Assembly (NCBI GenBank): GCA_963762435.1
Contig: CAVXLN010000030.1
Coordinates: 186,001 to 250,000, forward strand
Length of the DNA stretch: 64,000 bases
DNA from: JAXDMU01 sp963762435
Lineage (GTDB): Bacteria > Pseudomonadota > Alphaproteobacteria > ATCC43930 > CGMCC-115725
Direction of reading: 5' to 3'
The position numbers and the translations under genes are program-made. Each line of letters begins with the position of its first letter. Within the stretch, counting starts at the first letter, position 1. The notes below the pieces were generated by a model, which did no database searches, was not told the origin of the DNA, and saw only the letters and a list, made by a program, of their open reading frames with translations. This document shows positions 26,965 through 36,229 of the stretch, one piece after another.

Positions 26965-27273
26965 ATGATGAAGCATTTCGTGGTCGAGGCGACCTATGCG
27001 GTGCCGATCGAACAGGTCCGTGAGGCCTATCCGCGCCATCGAGCCTGGCTGCAGATGGGGTACGATGCCGGCCTGTTCCTCTGTTCGGGGCCGAAGGACC
27101 CGCCGACGGGCGGCTATCTCGTGGCCCGCGCCGAATCGGCCGAGGCGCTCAAGACCCTGTTCGAGCACGAGCCGTTTCATCAGGAGCGGCTCGCGACCTT
27201 CACCTTCACCGAATTCCAGCCAGTGAAGCGCCAGGGCTGGACCGAGCACTGGTTCAGCGAGACGGCACCATAA
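26965..27273 (+). CDS. YciI-like family protein
   Basis: This is a 102-aa protein with the ferredoxin-like YciI/YCII fold: KHFVVEATYAVPIEQVREAYPRHRAWL, then LFLCSGPKDPPTGGYLVARAES and FEHEPFHQERLATFTFTEFQPV. The conserved His in RPxHRAWL and the Asp/Glu near the end are those thought to form the YciI putative active site. The reaction is unknown. AGGGGGG precedes two adjacent ATGs (26965 or 26968). It is divergent from a broken TetR gene and lies between T6SS blocks without an obvious functional link. Confidence 0.75.
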   Translation: MMKHFVVEATYAVPIEQVREAYPRHRAWLQMGYDAGLFLCSGPKDPPTGGYLVARAESAEALKTLFEHEPFHQERLATFTFTEFQPVKRQGWTEHWFSETAP

Positions 27274-27285
27274 CAGGCCAATGTG

Positions 27286-27393
27286 AGTGGGGCGGGCATC
27301 CTGCCCGCCGGCGGGAGTGCGCGCGAAAGCGCGGCACTCCGTCTGCGAAGCAGGCCGCGCGCCAAACGCGCGGCAGGGGACGCCCGCCCCACT
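27286..27393. repeat. REP/BIME-like palindromic element
   Basis: A perfect 12-bp outer inverted repeat (AGTGGGGCGGGC at 27286 and its complement ending at 27393) encloses further hairpins: GAGTGC-GCGC-gaaa-GCGC-G-GCACTC, and GCCGCGCG with CGCGCGGC. A T5 run follows at 27393-27397. It separates the YciI-like gene from the end of hcp and may terminate both. Such elements are usually dispersed in the genome. Confidence 0.75.
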
Positions 27394-27468
27394 TTTTCGT
27401 CATAAGCTCAATCGGATCCAGCGCGGCGGACCGAACGGCCGTGCCGCGCCGGAACGGCATCACCCTGA

Positions 27469-27945
27469 TCAGCCGGTCTTGGCCGTGGTCAAATCGTAGA
27501 GCAGGCGATCGGGCTGCGCGTCCGAGCCATCGGCGCCCATCTGCTTGGTCGAGACCAGGATCTTGGTGAAATTGAGCGAGACGGTCTCGGTCGGGCGGTC
27601 ATTGCCCGAGGTCATCGAATAGCCGCTGATGATCGTGTTGGTCAGCGTGATCGTCAGATAGACGTCGAGCTTGTCCTTGTTGGTGCGGGTGAAGTCGATC
27701 TGGACCGTCTGACCCTCGCCGGTGAAGGCCTCGACCAGCAGCTTGCCGCTGGCCACGTCATTATCCTTGGTGACGACGACTTCGCTGACCGACGGTGCCG
27801 TCGATTCACGCTCCGCACCGGAGCCGACCGAGGTCGAGATGCCGCGGCCCATGCCCCAATTGAACGAGCTAAGCTCGATCCAGGTGGAGTGGCCGGTCTC
27901 GGTCACGTCGCCTGGAATATTGTTGTAGTTCATATAGATAGCCAT
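27469..27945 (-). CDS. hcp: T6SS tube protein Hcp (TssD)
   Basis: This 158-aa Hcp forms hexameric rings of the inner tube. Typical features are the N-terminal IYMNYNNIPGDVTETGHSTWIELSSFNWGMGRGI, the extended loop STAPSVSEVVVTKDNDVASGKL and the C-terminal ETVSLNFTKILVS. GAGGG lies before the ATG. It is 24 nt downstream of clpV on the minus strand, so the two form a small operon divergent from tssA. Frame and length are intact, in contrast to clpV. Confidence 0.95.
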   Translation of the reverse strand: MAIYMNYNNIPGDVTETGHSTWIELSSFNWGMGRGISTSVGSGAERESTAPSVSEVVVTKDNDVASGKLLVEAFTGEGQTVQIDFTRTNKDKLDVYLTITLTNTIISGYSMTSGNDRPTETVSLNFTKILVSTKQMGADGSDAQPDRLLYDLTTAKTG

Positions 27946-27969
27946 GGATATGCCCTCACGTTTCTGAAG

Positions 27970-30585
27970 TTACTGAAGTTCGCACTGGAATGATCCGGCG
28001 CTGTCGACGCCGACGGCGACTTGGGCAATCGGCTTGCCCTCGGCCATGCGGGCCAGCACGAGCGCCGACAGATCGGGCAGCAAGGTTCGCGTCAGCAGGC
28101 TTTCGATGCTGCGGGCGCCGGCGCTGGCATCGGTCGATCGGGCTGCCAGCAGCTCGATGAGATCGGCATCGTAGGTCATGACGGCACCGAAGCTTTGCTT
28201 GACCCGGGCCGCAATGCGCTCCAGCTGCAGCCGGGCGATCGCCTTCAGCACCTCCGGCCGAAGCGGCAGATAAGGCACCATGGTCAGGCGGCCGAGGAAG
28301 GCGGGCTTGAAGATCTTGCACCAGCTCCGGCCTGCAGCGCCACGGCCAGGGTCGCCGGATCGGGCGCCGTCTCGGGATCGGCCGAAAGCTGCGCGATCAG
28401 ATCCGTCCCGGCATTCGAGGTCATGATGATGACGGTGTTCTTGAAGTCGATGTCGCGGCCTTCGCCGTCCTTCATCGTCCCCTTGTCGAAGACCTGGAAG
28501 AACACGTCCTGCACGCCCGGATGCGCCTTCTCCATCTCGTCGAGCAGGATGACGGAGTAGGGGCGCCGCCGCACCGCCTCGGTCAGGATGCCGCCTTCGC
28601 CATATCCGACATAGCCGGGCGGGCTGCCCATCAGCAGGCTGACCTTATGCTCCTCCTTGAACTCGCTCATATTGATGATGGTGAGGTTCTGCTCGCCGCC
28701 ATAGAGCAGCTCGGCCAGCGTCAGCGCCGTCTCGGTCTTGCCGACGCCGGAGGTGCCGACCATCAGGAACACGCCGATCGGCTTGCGCGGATCGGTCAGG
28801 CCCGCGCGCGATGTCCGGATCGCCTGGGCGACCGCCTCCAGCGCGTGCGCTCTGGCCGACCACGCGCCGTTCCAGGCGGTCGCGCAGATTGAGCACGGCA
28901 GCGATCTCGTCCGACTGCATGCGGCCGGCCGGAATGCCGGTCCAGCTTTCGACGATCTCGGCCACGGCCTGGCCATCGACCACCGGGAAGATCAGCGGCG
29001 TCTCGCCCTGAAGCATGCGCAATTCCGCCGCCAGCGCCGCGAACTCGGCCTGCAACCCTGTGGGCTCTGCCGCGGTCTCGACCCGCGTGCGCATCTCGCG
29101 CAGTTTCTGGGCCAGCCGTTTTTCCTCGGCCCAGCGCGTTTCCAGCGCTGCGAGCGAGGCCTGAAGCGTTCGGCACTCGGCTGCCAGATCGGTGCGGCGC
29201 GTGTCGTGATCGGCACCGGCCAGCGCCTCGCGCTCGAGCACGCGGAGCTCGGTCGCGATAAGGTCGAGCCGCCGCCGCGCATCCTCGATCGCCGGCGGCG
29301 GAGCCGCCTGGCTCATCGCCACGCGCGCGCAGGCCGTGTCGATCAGGCTGACCGCCTTGTCCGGCAGCTGGCGGCTCGGGATATAGCGCGCCGACAGCTT
29401 GACGGCGGCGGCGGCCGCCTCGTCCAGAATGCGCACGCCGTGATGCTTTTCCAGTGTGGCGACCAGGCCGCGCACCATCGCGATCGCCATGTCCTCGGCC
29501 GGTTCCTCGACCTTGACGGTCTGGAAGCGGCGGGTCAGGGCGGCGTCCTTCTCGAAATATTTCTTGTACTCGGCCCAGGTCGTGGCCGCGATCACGCGCA
29601 GCTCGCCGCGCGCCAGCGGCGGCTTCAACAAATTGGCGGCATCGCCCTGGCCGGCGCTGCCGCCGGCGCCGATCAGCATATGCGCCTCGTCGATGAACAG
29701 GATCACCGGCTGCGGGCTCGACTGGCTTTCATCGATGACCGAGCGCAGCCGGTTCTCGAACTCGCCCTTGATGCCGGCACCCGCCTGCAGCAAGCCCAGA
29801 TCGAGCGTCCTGAGCGCTACCTTGGCCAGCGGCTCGGGCACGTCGCCGGCCGCGATCCTGAGCGCCAGCCCTTCGACCACCGCGGTCTTGCCGACACCGG
29901 CCTCGCCGGTCAGCACCGGGTTGTTCTGGCGCCGTCGCGTCAGGATGTCGATGACCTGCCGGATCTCGCTGTCGCGCCCCAGGATGGGGTCGATCCGCCC
30001 GGCGCGGGCGCGCTCGGTCAGATCGACGGTATAGCGTTCGAGGGCGCCGCCGGCTCCGGGCCTGGGAGCCGGCGGCGCGTCACTTGCGGATGGCGGGTCG
30101 TGGGGGCGTTCCGCGCCGTCCGCAAGGATGGTGTTGAAGTCGCGACGAATGACATCGGGGACGATACGGCGCAGCAGCGGCACCGCCGCCGTCAGCCGCG
30201 CCGCCAGCGTCTCGTCGGCCAGCATGGCCCAGAGCAGATGGCCCGAGCGCACCTTCGCCCCGCCCTGCTCGATGGAGGCCAGGAGCCACGCATCCTTGGC
30301 CACGGCGACGAGCTCCGGCGACAGGCTCGGCGCCCTGCCATTGCCGGTCTTCATCCGGTCGAGCGCCGCACCGAGCTCCCGGCCGAGACGCTCGGGCGGC
30401 ACGTCGAAATGCCGCGCGATCAGCGCCGCGTCGGATTGCGGTGCTTCCAGCAGCTGCAATAGCCAATGCTCGATTTCGACATTGTAATGCGTGCGCGACA
30501 GCGTGCTGCCAGCAGCGGCTTCGAGCGCGCGGCGGCACATGTCGTTCAACCGATTGACCAAGGATTTGAGATCGATGGCCGCCAT
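27970..30585 (-). pseudogene. clpV: T6SS sheath-recycling ATPase ClpV (TssH), three +1 frameshifts
   Basis: ClpV is an AAA+ unfoldase that disassembles contracted TssBC sheaths. Present in order are the N domain (LNDMCRRALEAAAG), AAA1 (GEAGVGKT, VILFIDEAH), the coiled middle domain, and AAA2 (GTSGVGKT, VILLDEMEKAHPG). The frame breaks near 28848-28851 (after ERRVVGQ) and twice near 28327 and 28318 (between VALQA and KIFKPAFLGRLTMVPYL). Each is an extra base on the coding strand; removing all three gives an 870-aa protein. The start at 30585 has GAGGAG upstream. As written only the N-terminal half is translated correctly. Confidence 0.88.
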
Positions 30586-30796
30586 GAGCATCTCCTCGTC
30601 GATTTGCGGCTGTTGTCCCAAAACCTAGGGTCGACATTCGGAATAGTCTAGTAATTCGTGGTTACGGCTGTAACTGATCTGCCTATTGTTGAAATAACGA
30701 CGTAACATTGGGCAGTCAATTTCGCTCCAATCGAAATAGCGGCTTCGACATTACGTCGAGTCGGTGCAGGGTACTGGAATGTCGTCTGGGGCCGTT
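30586..30796. promoter_or_regulatory. Divergent clpV/tssA promoter region with dyads
   Basis: This relatively AT-rich 211-nt spacer lies between divergent clpV and tssA. It holds two perfect short dyads: GTTAC-ggct-GTAAC (30661-30674) and TCGAC-attac-GTCGA (30745-30759). A CGTAAC half-site recurs near 30701. They could be operators for a shared T6SS regulator, which is not identified here. Confidence 0.45.
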
Positions 30797-31885
30797 ATGG
30801 TAGACGTGCAAGAAATATTGAAGTTGTTTGCGGAAAATTCCGCAAGCGGCGAAGATCTGCGGCGCGATGTCACGCCGCAATCGCTGTATTTCCGGCTGCG
30901 CGACGCCCGGTCCGAAGCACGCGCGGAAGAGCGCCTGGTCGACAATGATCCGAGTGCCGAGGCCGGCATCTCGCGCCACTGGAAAACCGTGCGCGATCTC
31001 GCCCTCGAGGCGCTCGGCACCAAGAGCAAGGATCTCGAGATCGCCGCTTGGCTGACCGAGAGCCTGGTGCGCACCGAGGGCCTTGCCGGCCTTGCCGCCG
31101 GGGCTTCGGTGCTGGCCGGCCTCGTCCGGCAATTCTGGGATGACGGGCTTTTCCCGCTGCCCGACGAGGACGGGATGGAAGGCCGCGTGGCGCCGATCGC
31201 CGGGCTCAACGGCCAAGGCAGCGACGGCACGCTGATGCAGCCCTTGCGCAAGCTGGCGCTGTTCCATCGCAACAACGGCAACCCGTTGAGCTTCTGGCAG
31301 TTCGATCAGGCCGAGGAGGTGGCATCCCTGGGCGATGCCGCGCGCAAGGCGCAGCGGCTGGCATCCGGCGTGCCCGCCCTAGCCGATCTCGAAGCCGAGG
31401 CGCAAGCAGCCGGGCGCGCGGAGCTTACAGCACTGGGCGCCGACACGGTCCGCGCGCTTGCCGCCTGGCAGGCACTCGAGGCGGCGCTCGCCGACAAAGC
31501 CGGGCGCGAGGCGCCGCCGACGCGCCGGATCCATGATCTGCTAGAGAAGCTCAGGCGCATCATCGAGCGCTATGTGCCGATCGAGCCGGTCGAGGCCCGT
31601 ACCGCCGAGCCTGCGCCGATGATTGAAGCGCCCGAGCCGGCCGCCGCATCGGCGGAACCCGCCCTTCCGGCCACCCCCTCGCGCGAAGAGTTGCTCGACG
31701 AGATCTCGCGCATCTCAGCGCTCTTCCGCACCAACGAGCCGAACTCGCCCTTGAGCCACACGCTCGACGAGGCGGTGCGGCGCGCCCGGCTCAGCTGGCC
31801 CGAGCTGCTCAAGGAAGTGATGCCCGATCTGCCGGCGCGAACGGCGGTCCTCAGCAGCCTCGGCATCAAGCAACCCGCCGATTAG
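30797..31885 (+). CDS. tssA: T6SS cap/baseplate protein TssA
   Basis: This is a 362-aa TssA of the ImpA-N type. The N-terminal domain contains SASGEDLRRD, LEIAAWLTESLVRTEGLAGLAAGASVLAGLVRQFWDDGLFPLPDEDGMEGRVAPIAGLNG, a classic ImpA_N pattern. A variable helical linker follows. The C-terminal part (PSREELLDEISRISALFRTNEPNSPLSHTLDEAVRRARLSWPELLKE) fits the short TssA class. TssA coordinates tail polymerisation. I chose ATG 30797 because MVDVQEILK matches family starts; ATG 30779 and GTG 30764 are alternatives. Confidence 0.93.
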   Translation: MVDVQEILKLFAENSASGEDLRRDVTPQSLYFRLRDARSEARAEERLVDNDPSAEAGISRHWKTVRDLALEALGTKSKDLEIAAWLTESLVRTEGLAGLAAGASVLAGLVRQFWDDGLFPLPDEDGMEGRVAPIAGLNGQGSDGTLMQPLRKLALFHRNNGNPLSFWQFDQAEEVASLGDAARKAQRLASGVPALADLEAEAQAAGRAELTALGADTVRALAAWQALEAALADKAGREAPPTRRIHDLLEKLRRIIERYVPIEPVEARTAEPAPMIEAPEPAAASAEPALPATPSREELLDEISRISALFRTNEPNSPLSHTLDEAVRRARLSWPELLKEVMPDLPARTAVLSSLGIKQPAD

Positions 31886-31896
31886 GAGAACCAACC

Positions 31897-32406
31897 ATGA
31901 GTGCCAGTATTCACGAAAAGCTCGGCCGCGTGCGGCGGCCGCGCGTGCATATCACTTACGAGGTCGAGACCGAAGGCGCTCAGATCGTGCGCGAGCTGCC
32001 GTTCGTGGTCGGCGTGATGGGCGATTTCTCGGGCGATCCCAGCCAGCCGCTCCGGCCCTTCGCCGAGCGGAAATTCATCCAGATCGACCGCGATAATTTC
32101 GACGAGGTCATGGGCCGGCTGGCGCCGGGCTTGAACCTCAAGGTCGATAATAAGCTCGCCGAGGATGGCAACAGCACCATGGCGGTCGAGCTCAAATTCA
32201 ACTCGATCGAGGATTTCGAGCCCGGCCGCGTGCTCGACCAGGTGCCGGCACTCCGCTCGCTGCTCGAGACGCGCAATCGTCTGCGCGACCTCATGAGCAA
32301 GGCCGACCGGTCGGAGGAGCTCGAGACGCTGCTCGAGCAGGTCCTCAAGAACAAGGACGATTTCAACAAGATCTCGGATCAGCTCGGCATCGAGAAGGAG
32401 CACTGA
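31897..32406 (+). CDS. tssB: T6SS sheath small subunit TssB (VipA)
   Basis: This 169-aa TssB pairs with TssC to form the contractile sheath. Family motifs are GRVRRPRVHITYEVETEGA, LPFVVGVMGDFSG, FIQIDRDNFDEVMGRLAPGLNLKVDNKL and FKSIEDFEPGRV-like FNSIEDFEPGRVLDQVPAL. The C-terminal helix that binds ClpV/TssC is present. TAGGAGA lies upstream. The frame is intact although the next gene, tssC, is heavily frameshifted. Confidence 0.95.
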   Translation: MSASIHEKLGRVRRPRVHITYEVETEGAQIVRELPFVVGVMGDFSGDPSQPLRPFAERKFIQIDRDNFDEVMGRLAPGLNLKVDNKLAEDGNSTMAVELKFNSIEDFEPGRVLDQVPALRSLLETRNRLRDLMSKADRSEELETLLEQVLKNKDDFNKISDQLGIEKEH

Positions 32407-32409
32407 GCC

Positions 32410-33912
32410 ATGTCGGAAACCTCTCTCACGCCCGAGTCCGCGGCGACCGCAGCCGCCGAGGCCGGCGGCCTGCTCGACCGGGTCGTCACCGCGACCAAGC
32501 AGACCGAGCCCGACCGCGCGCAGGAGCTGGTCACGCACGTTGGTCGAGCAGACCAATGCCGGCACGGTCAGCTTCGACCGCAACCTCACCCGCACGATCG
32601 AGCGGGCGATCACGCTGATCGACCAGAGGCTGTCAGACCAGCTGAACGAGATCATGCACAATGAGCGCTTCCTCAAGCTCGAAGGCAGCTGGCGCGGGCT
32701 GCATTATCTCGTCCGCAACAGCGAGACCGGCAGCAATCTCAAGATCCGAATCGTCAACGCGTCGAAGCGCGAGCTGCATCGCGATCTCACCCGCGCCGTC
32801 GAGTTCGACCAAAGCCTGCTTGTTCAAGAAGATCTACGAGAACGAGTTCGGCACGCCGGGCGGCGAGCCTTACGGCGCCCTCATCGGCGATTATGAATGG
32901 ACGAACCAGCCGGACGATATCGAAGCGCTGCGCCTGATCTCCAATGTCGCCGCCGCCGCCTTCGCGCCGTTCATCTCGGCCGCCGGCGCCGGCATGTTCG
33001 GGTTCGAGCAACTGGACCGAGCTCGCCAAGCCCGCGCGACCTCGCCAAGATCTTCGACACAGTCGAATACCTGAAATGGCGCGGCTTCCGCGACAGCGAG
33101 GATAGCCGCTTCGTCTCGCTGGTCATGCCGCGCGTGCTGGCGCCGCCTGCCTTACGGCTCGGCATACCCAAGCCGATCGACGAGTTCGGCTATGAGGAAG
33201 CGCCGCTCGACGAGACGGGTGCGCCGCTGCCGATGCAGCATGAGCAATATTGCTGGATGAACGCCGCCTATCGTCATGGGCACGCAGATGACCGACGCGT
33301 TCGCCGAAATACGGCTTCTGCACCGCGATCCGCGGCGCGGAAGGCGGCGGCAAGGTCGAGAATCTGCCGCACGCATATCTTCATGTCGGACGATGGCGAC
33401 ATGGACGCCAAATGCCCGACCGAGATCGGCATCACCGACCGGCGCGAATTCGAGCTGTCGAATCTGGGCTTCCTGCCGCTCTGCCACTACAAGAACACCG
33501 ACTATGCCGTGTTCTTCGGTGCCCAGACGGCGCAGAAGCCGAAGAAGTACGACCGGCCCGAGGCGACGGCCAACGCCGCGATCTCGGCCCGCCTGCCCTA
33601 CATCATGGCGACCAGCCGCTTCGCCCATTACCTCAAGGTGATGGCGCGCGACAAGATCGGCAGCTTCATGGAAGCCGACGATTGCGAGCGCTGGCTCAAT
33701 CGCTGGATCAAGAACTACGTCAACACCAACGAGAATGCCGGGGCCGAGAGCAAGGCGATGTTCCCGCTTGCGCGAGGCCCGGGTCGAGGTGCAGCGAAAT
33801 CCCGGGCGCGCCCGGCGCCTACAATGCCATCGCCTATATGCGCCCCTGGCTGCAGATGGAAGAGCTGACGACCAGCCTGCGCATGGTCGCCCGCATTCCG
33901 GAACGGGTCTGA
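32410..33912 (+). pseudogene. tssC: T6SS sheath large subunit TssC (VipB), nine +1 frameshifts
   Basis: TssC is the major contractile sheath subunit. Every conserved block is present but spread over all three frames: GTVSFDRNLTRTIERAI, RFLKLEGSWRGLHYLV, LFKKIYENEFGTPGGEPYG, RDLAKIFDTVEYLKWRGFR, MGTQMTDAFA, HIFMSDDGDMDAKCPTEI, SARLPYIMATSRFAHYLKVMARDKIGSFM, LREARVEVQ and EIPGAPGAYNAIAYMRPWLQ. The breaks lie near 32536, 32817-32822, 33010, 33031, 33272, 33306, 33370, 33770 and 33795. Each is one extra base. Removing nine bases gives an unbroken 497-aa TssC of normal length. As written the product would be a short peptide. Confidence 0.92.
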
Positions 33913-33928
33913 GCGGGAGCGGCCGGTC

Positions 33929-35431
33929 ATGTCCGCCTTGCGCGGCGAGGTTCTGGCCGGCCGCTTCCTCGGCACCCAAGGCGAGGCGGCCCGGCGCCGC
34001 CTCGCGCATTTCCTGCATGAGGATCGCGGGGCTCTCGTCGAATGGTTCGGCCCATCCGTCCCGTGCGATCCGGACCGTCTGCGCGCGCTCATCGACCGCG
34101 ACATCGCGGCGATCGACGCGCTGATCTCGGCCCAGCTCGACGCGCTGCTCCATCATCCGCGCTTCCAGCGGCTCGAAGGCTCCTGGCGCGGCCTCGCCTG
34201 GATGATCGAGGGCTTCGACCCGGGGGCCCGGCTCAAGACGCGCATCCTGTCGGCCTCCTGGCACGAGCTCAGCCGCGACTTCGCCCGCGCCATCGAGTTC
34301 GACCAGTCGGCGATCTTCCGCAAGATCTACGAGAACGAGTTCGGCAGCGCCGGCGGCGAGCCGTTCGGCCTGCTCGTCATGGATCACGAGCTGCGCCACG
34401 TGCCGGAGCGCCGCGGCCTCGGCGAGACGGCGCCGGTCGACGACCTCACCGTGCTGTCGGAGCTGGCATCGGTCGCCGCGGCCGCCTTCGTGCCGATCGT
34501 GCTGGCGGCCTCGCCCGCTCTCCTCGGCGTCGACCGGTTCGAAGAGCTGGCGCTGGCGAACGACATCGCCGCGGCGCTCGCCGACGATGATCACGCCCGC
34601 TGGCGCGCTCTCGCGCTGCGTGAGGATACGCAATTCCTGTGCGTGACGCTGCCGCGCATGCTGGCCCGGCCGCGCTGGAGCGTCGACCGGGTGCGCCGCC
34701 ACGGCCTCCTTTACGACGAATATGCGCCGGAATCGGGCCACCGCACCTGGTCCGTCGCCTGCTACGCCTTCGCCGCGGCGGTCGGGCGGGCGCAGGCGCT
34801 CTTCGGCTGGCCCGCCGATGTCCGCGGCGTCGGCACGGACCGTGTCGGTGGCGGCCTTGTCCTGGGCCTGCCGGCCGAGCCTTTCGCGCTCGGTCCCGAG
34901 ACGGTGTGGGACCGCCCGTCGCTTGATCTCGCCTTCACCGACCGGCAAGAGCGCGATCTGGCGGATGCCGGCTTCATGCCGCTCAACACGCTGCCTTATG
35001 GCGGCGCCGCCTTCGCGGCCGTGCACAGCCTGCAGACGCGCCCGGCCGAGGCGCCCGGGCGCGACCCCACGCCGGCGCTTGCCAATATGCGCCTCTCCGC
35101 CCAGATCAACGCGATGCTCTGCGTGTCGCGCTTCGCCCATTACGTCAAGATCATGGGGCGCGAGATGACCGGCGCTTTCCTGACCGCCGACCAGATCGAG
35201 CGGCGGCTGCAGGAATGGCTCGCGGGCTACACCAACGCCAGCTCGAATGCCGGGCCGGACAGCCGCGCGCGCCATCCGCTGGTTTCCAGCCGGATCAAAG
35301 TCCATGAGCTCGACGGCCAGCCCGGCATGCTCGGCTGCGTCATCCAGCTTCAGCCGCATTACCAGCTCGACAACGTCTCGGCCACCTTCCGGCTCGTGAC
35401 CGGCTTCTCGGCCCCCAATCAGCGCACATAG
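33929..35431 (+). CDS. Second TssC-type protein (ImpD-like)
   Basis: This intact 500-aa paralogue of TssC keeps the sheath-subunit blocks RFQRLEGSWRGLAWMIEG, EFDQSAIFRKIYENEFGSAGGEPFGLLVMDHEL, AAAAFVPIVLAASPALLG, LCVTLPRMLARPRW, INAMLCVSRFAHYVKIMGREM and GMLGCVIQLQPHYQLDNVSATFRLV. The internal GTEGGGxVExLP segment is diverged (RGVGTDRVGGGLVLGLPAE). The Rhizobium imp cluster has a TssC-like impD after impC at this place, and Agrobacterium encodes TssC40/TssC41. It starts 16 nt after tssC. Confidence 0.88.
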   Translation: MSALRGEVLAGRFLGTQGEAARRRLAHFLHEDRGALVEWFGPSVPCDPDRLRALIDRDIAAIDALISAQLDALLHHPRFQRLEGSWRGLAWMIEGFDPGARLKTRILSASWHELSRDFARAIEFDQSAIFRKIYENEFGSAGGEPFGLLVMDHELRHVPERRGLGETAPVDDLTVLSELASVAAAAFVPIVLAASPALLGVDRFEELALANDIAAALADDDHARWRALALREDTQFLCVTLPRMLARPRWSVDRVRRHGLLYDEYAPESGHRTWSVACYAFAAAVGRAQALFGWPADVRGVGTDRVGGGLVLGLPAEPFALGPETVWDRPSLDLAFTDRQERDLADAGFMPLNTLPYGGAAFAAVHSLQTRPAEAPGRDPTPALANMRLSAQINAMLCVSRFAHYVKIMGREMTGAFLTADQIERRLQEWLAGYTNASSNAGPDSRARHPLVSSRIKVHELDGQPGMLGCVIQLQPHYQLDNVSATFRLVTGFSAPNQRT

Positions 35432-35440
35432 GAGTGTCAT

Positions 35441-36229
35441 ATGCAGACCAGCGAAGCAGGCCAGCTGTTCCACGAGGGCGACCTCGCCGGCGCCATCCTT
35501 GCCGCGAACGAGGCGGTGAAGGCCAATCCCGCCGATCTCGGCGGACGCCTGCTGCTGGCCGAATTGCTGCTGTTCGACGGCAATCTTCAGCGCGCCAACG
35601 TCATGCTGGAGACGGCGGGCGCGCTCGACGCGTCCGCCGCCCTCATCATCGCCGAATTCCGCCAGCTCATGCGCGCCGAGCTGGCACGCCGCCAGGTTAT
35701 GGCCGAAGGGCGCGTGCCGGACTTCCTGGGCGAGCCGACGCCGGCTCAGACGCATCTCTTGCAGGCGCTGACCGCACTCCGGGCCGGCGAGGTCGCGGCG
35801 GCGGCCGACGCCGCGGCGGAAGCGGAGGCGATCCGGCCAACCGTCAGCGGCACCAGCGGCGACGCGGCCTTCGCGGATTTCCGCGATGCCGATGATCTCG
35901 CGGCCGGCAATCTCGAGGTGCTGACCACCACGGGCAAATATTTCTGGATCCCGACCGAACGGGTCGTGAGCATGGAGTTCCATCCGGCCAAGCGGCCGCG
36001 CGATCTCTATTGGCGCCGCTGCTCGATGATCGTGCGCGACGGGCCGGATGGCGATGTCTATCTGCCCGCCCTCTACCCGGCCGACGCCCCGTCGAGCGCG
36101 GCCCTGCGCCTCGGCCGCGCCACCGAATGGACCGAGAATGCCCCGATCCGCGGAGCGGGCCAGCGCCTGTTCCTGGTCGGCGAGGACGGCGTGCCGGTGC
36201 AGCAGCTCACCACGCTGGAATTCGCATGA
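35441..36229 (+). CDS. tagJ: T6SS accessory protein TagJ (ImpE)
   Basis: This 262-aa protein of the ImpE/TagJ family is a TPR-like helical N-terminus (LFHEGDLAGAILAANEAVKANPADLGGRLLLAELLLFDGNLQRANVMLE) followed by the conserved C-terminal domain with GKYFWIPTERVVSMEFHPAKRPRDLYWRRCSMIVRDGPDGDVYLPALYP. TagJ proteins bind TssB N-termini and influence sheath recycling by ClpV. It starts 9 nt after the second tssC and its stop overlaps the tssE start. Confidence 0.92.
   Translation: MQTSEAGQLFHEGDLAGAILAANEAVKANPADLGGRLLLAELLLFDGNLQRANVMLETAGALDASAALIIAEFRQLMRAELARRQVMAEGRVPDFLGEPTPAQTHLLQALTALRAGEVAAAADAAAEAEAIRPTVSGTSGDAAFADFRDADDLAAGNLEVLTTTGKYFWIPTERVVSMEFHPAKRPRDLYWRRCSMIVRDGPDGDVYLPALYPADAPSSAALRLGRATEWTENAPIRGAGQRLFLVGEDGVPVQQLTTLEFA

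Noticed and set aside
32410..33912. Programmed frameshifting or quadruplet decoding in tssC
   Set aside because: Nine sites share no slippery motif, and relatives encode tssC without shifts. Artefact or mutation is far more likely.
33152..35983. A 943-codon open frame on the minus strand
   Set aside because: It lies opposite the two TssC genes, TagJ and their conserved motifs. Long antisense frames are expected in GC-rich DNA; its product resembles no family and it has no ribosome-binding site.
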